A DNA stretch of 5,662 nt from Gemmatimonas phototrophica. GTDB taxonomy: Bacteria; Gemmatimonadota; Gemmatimonadetes; Longimicrobiales; Gaopeijiaceae. The position numbers and the translations under genes were made by a program. Of the stretch, positions 5,452 through 5,662 are shown piece after piece (the first letter of the stretch is position 1; each line of letters opens with the position of its first letter). The notes under the pieces are model-generated. The model worked only from the letters and a program-made list of their open reading frames with translations, had not been told where the DNA came from and searched no databases. The stretch spans positions 1 through 5,662 of the forward strand of contig CAMCNM010000144.1 of the NCBI GenBank assembly GCA_945876015.1. The letters are read 5' to 3'.

Positions 5452-5662
5452 TCAGAACGTCAGCCCCGGCAGCCCGATGTCCGTCTGCCAGCCCACGGTG
5501 ATGCCCCAGTCCGACGCGATGCGGGGACCGTGGACCTTCGCGTGGACCGTCCACACCGCCTCGACGCCGATCCGGTGACCCGCGAGCGGGCCCTCGGTCA
5601 TGCGGAAGTTGAACCCGACCGGCAGGTCCACGCGATTCCCACCGAAGGAGAGCGCGAGGTCG
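5452..5662 (-). CDS. C-terminal end of a probable outer-membrane beta-barrel protein (partial)
   Basis: On the minus strand the frame is open from the right edge to a TGA at 5454-5452, giving the last 69 residues. They show alternating polar and hydrophobic strands (DLALSFGGN, VDLPVGFNFRM, HRIGVEAVWTVHAKVHGP, DWGITVGWQTDI) and end in Phe, as many outer-membrane barrels do. The pattern HRIGVEAVWTV...GPRIASDWGITVGWQ recalls the last strands of the outer-membrane 'transporter' proteins related to the meta-pathway phenol-degradation family (PF13557-like), where a GPxLxxDWxLxxGWQ motif closes the barrel. That link is from memory and uses a short piece, so it is tentative. The gene converges on tyrS and has its own promoter outside the window. 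It is not present in the supplied list of long ORFs because it is short and cut by the edge, but its composition and strand pattern are convincing. Confidence 0.72.
   Translation of the reverse strand, partial: DLALSFGGNRVDLPVGFNFRMTEGPLAGHRIGVEAVWTVHAKVHGPRIASDWGITVGWQTDIGLPGLTF

Noticed and set aside
1..5662. CRISPR arrays, tRNA or rRNA genes, insertion-sequence ends, T-box leader
   Set aside because: No regularly spaced repeats, cloverleaf, transposase or integrase reading frame, or T-box sequence was seen on either strand.

Overview
The window is GC-rich bacterial chromosome with strong G/C preference at third codon positions and Shine-Dalgarno-type starts. The ankyrin protein ends in a Cys-containing tail, and there are several secreted or lipid-anchored small proteins plus a probable outer-membrane barrel. 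This suggests a didermic (two-membrane) bacterium, perhaps Gemmatimonadota or Acidobacteriota. The lineage is an inference from style; no marker here settles it.

Layout: (1) 1-1632 (+) is the 3' part of a large ankyrin-repeat gene, closed by a very strong intrinsic terminator (1661-1697). (2) About 300 nt of GC-rich, potentially structured non-coding DNA follows. (3) 2006-2401 (+) encodes a small exported protein resembling DUF4168, followed by a perfect 15-bp hairpin with a UUCG loop. (4) 2549-3067 and 3071-3568 (+) are tandem paralogues of a four-cysteine protein family I do not recognise; the first is a predicted lipoprotein and the second has an ordinary Sec signal. (5) About 200 nt without a supported gene precede a short probable two-helix membrane protein (3770-4075). 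(6) 4089-5369 (+) is tyrosyl-tRNA synthetase (tyrS), complete with its S4 domain. (7) A long hairpin lies in the convergent gap, then the C-terminal end of a minus-strand gene (5452 to the right edge) that looks like an outer-membrane beta-barrel protein.

The genes do not form one pathway. Terminator-like hairpins split the window into separate units: the ankyrin gene, the DUF4168-like gene, the paralogue pair (one likely operon), and small membrane ORF plus tyrS. Apart from tyrS, the genes with readable signals point to the cell envelope. I found no CRISPR array, insertion sequence, integrase, tRNA or rRNA. The least explained element is the paralogue pair: about half-identical along 130 residues without a gap, yet given two different export signals. 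I see no clear novel defence or mobile system here.
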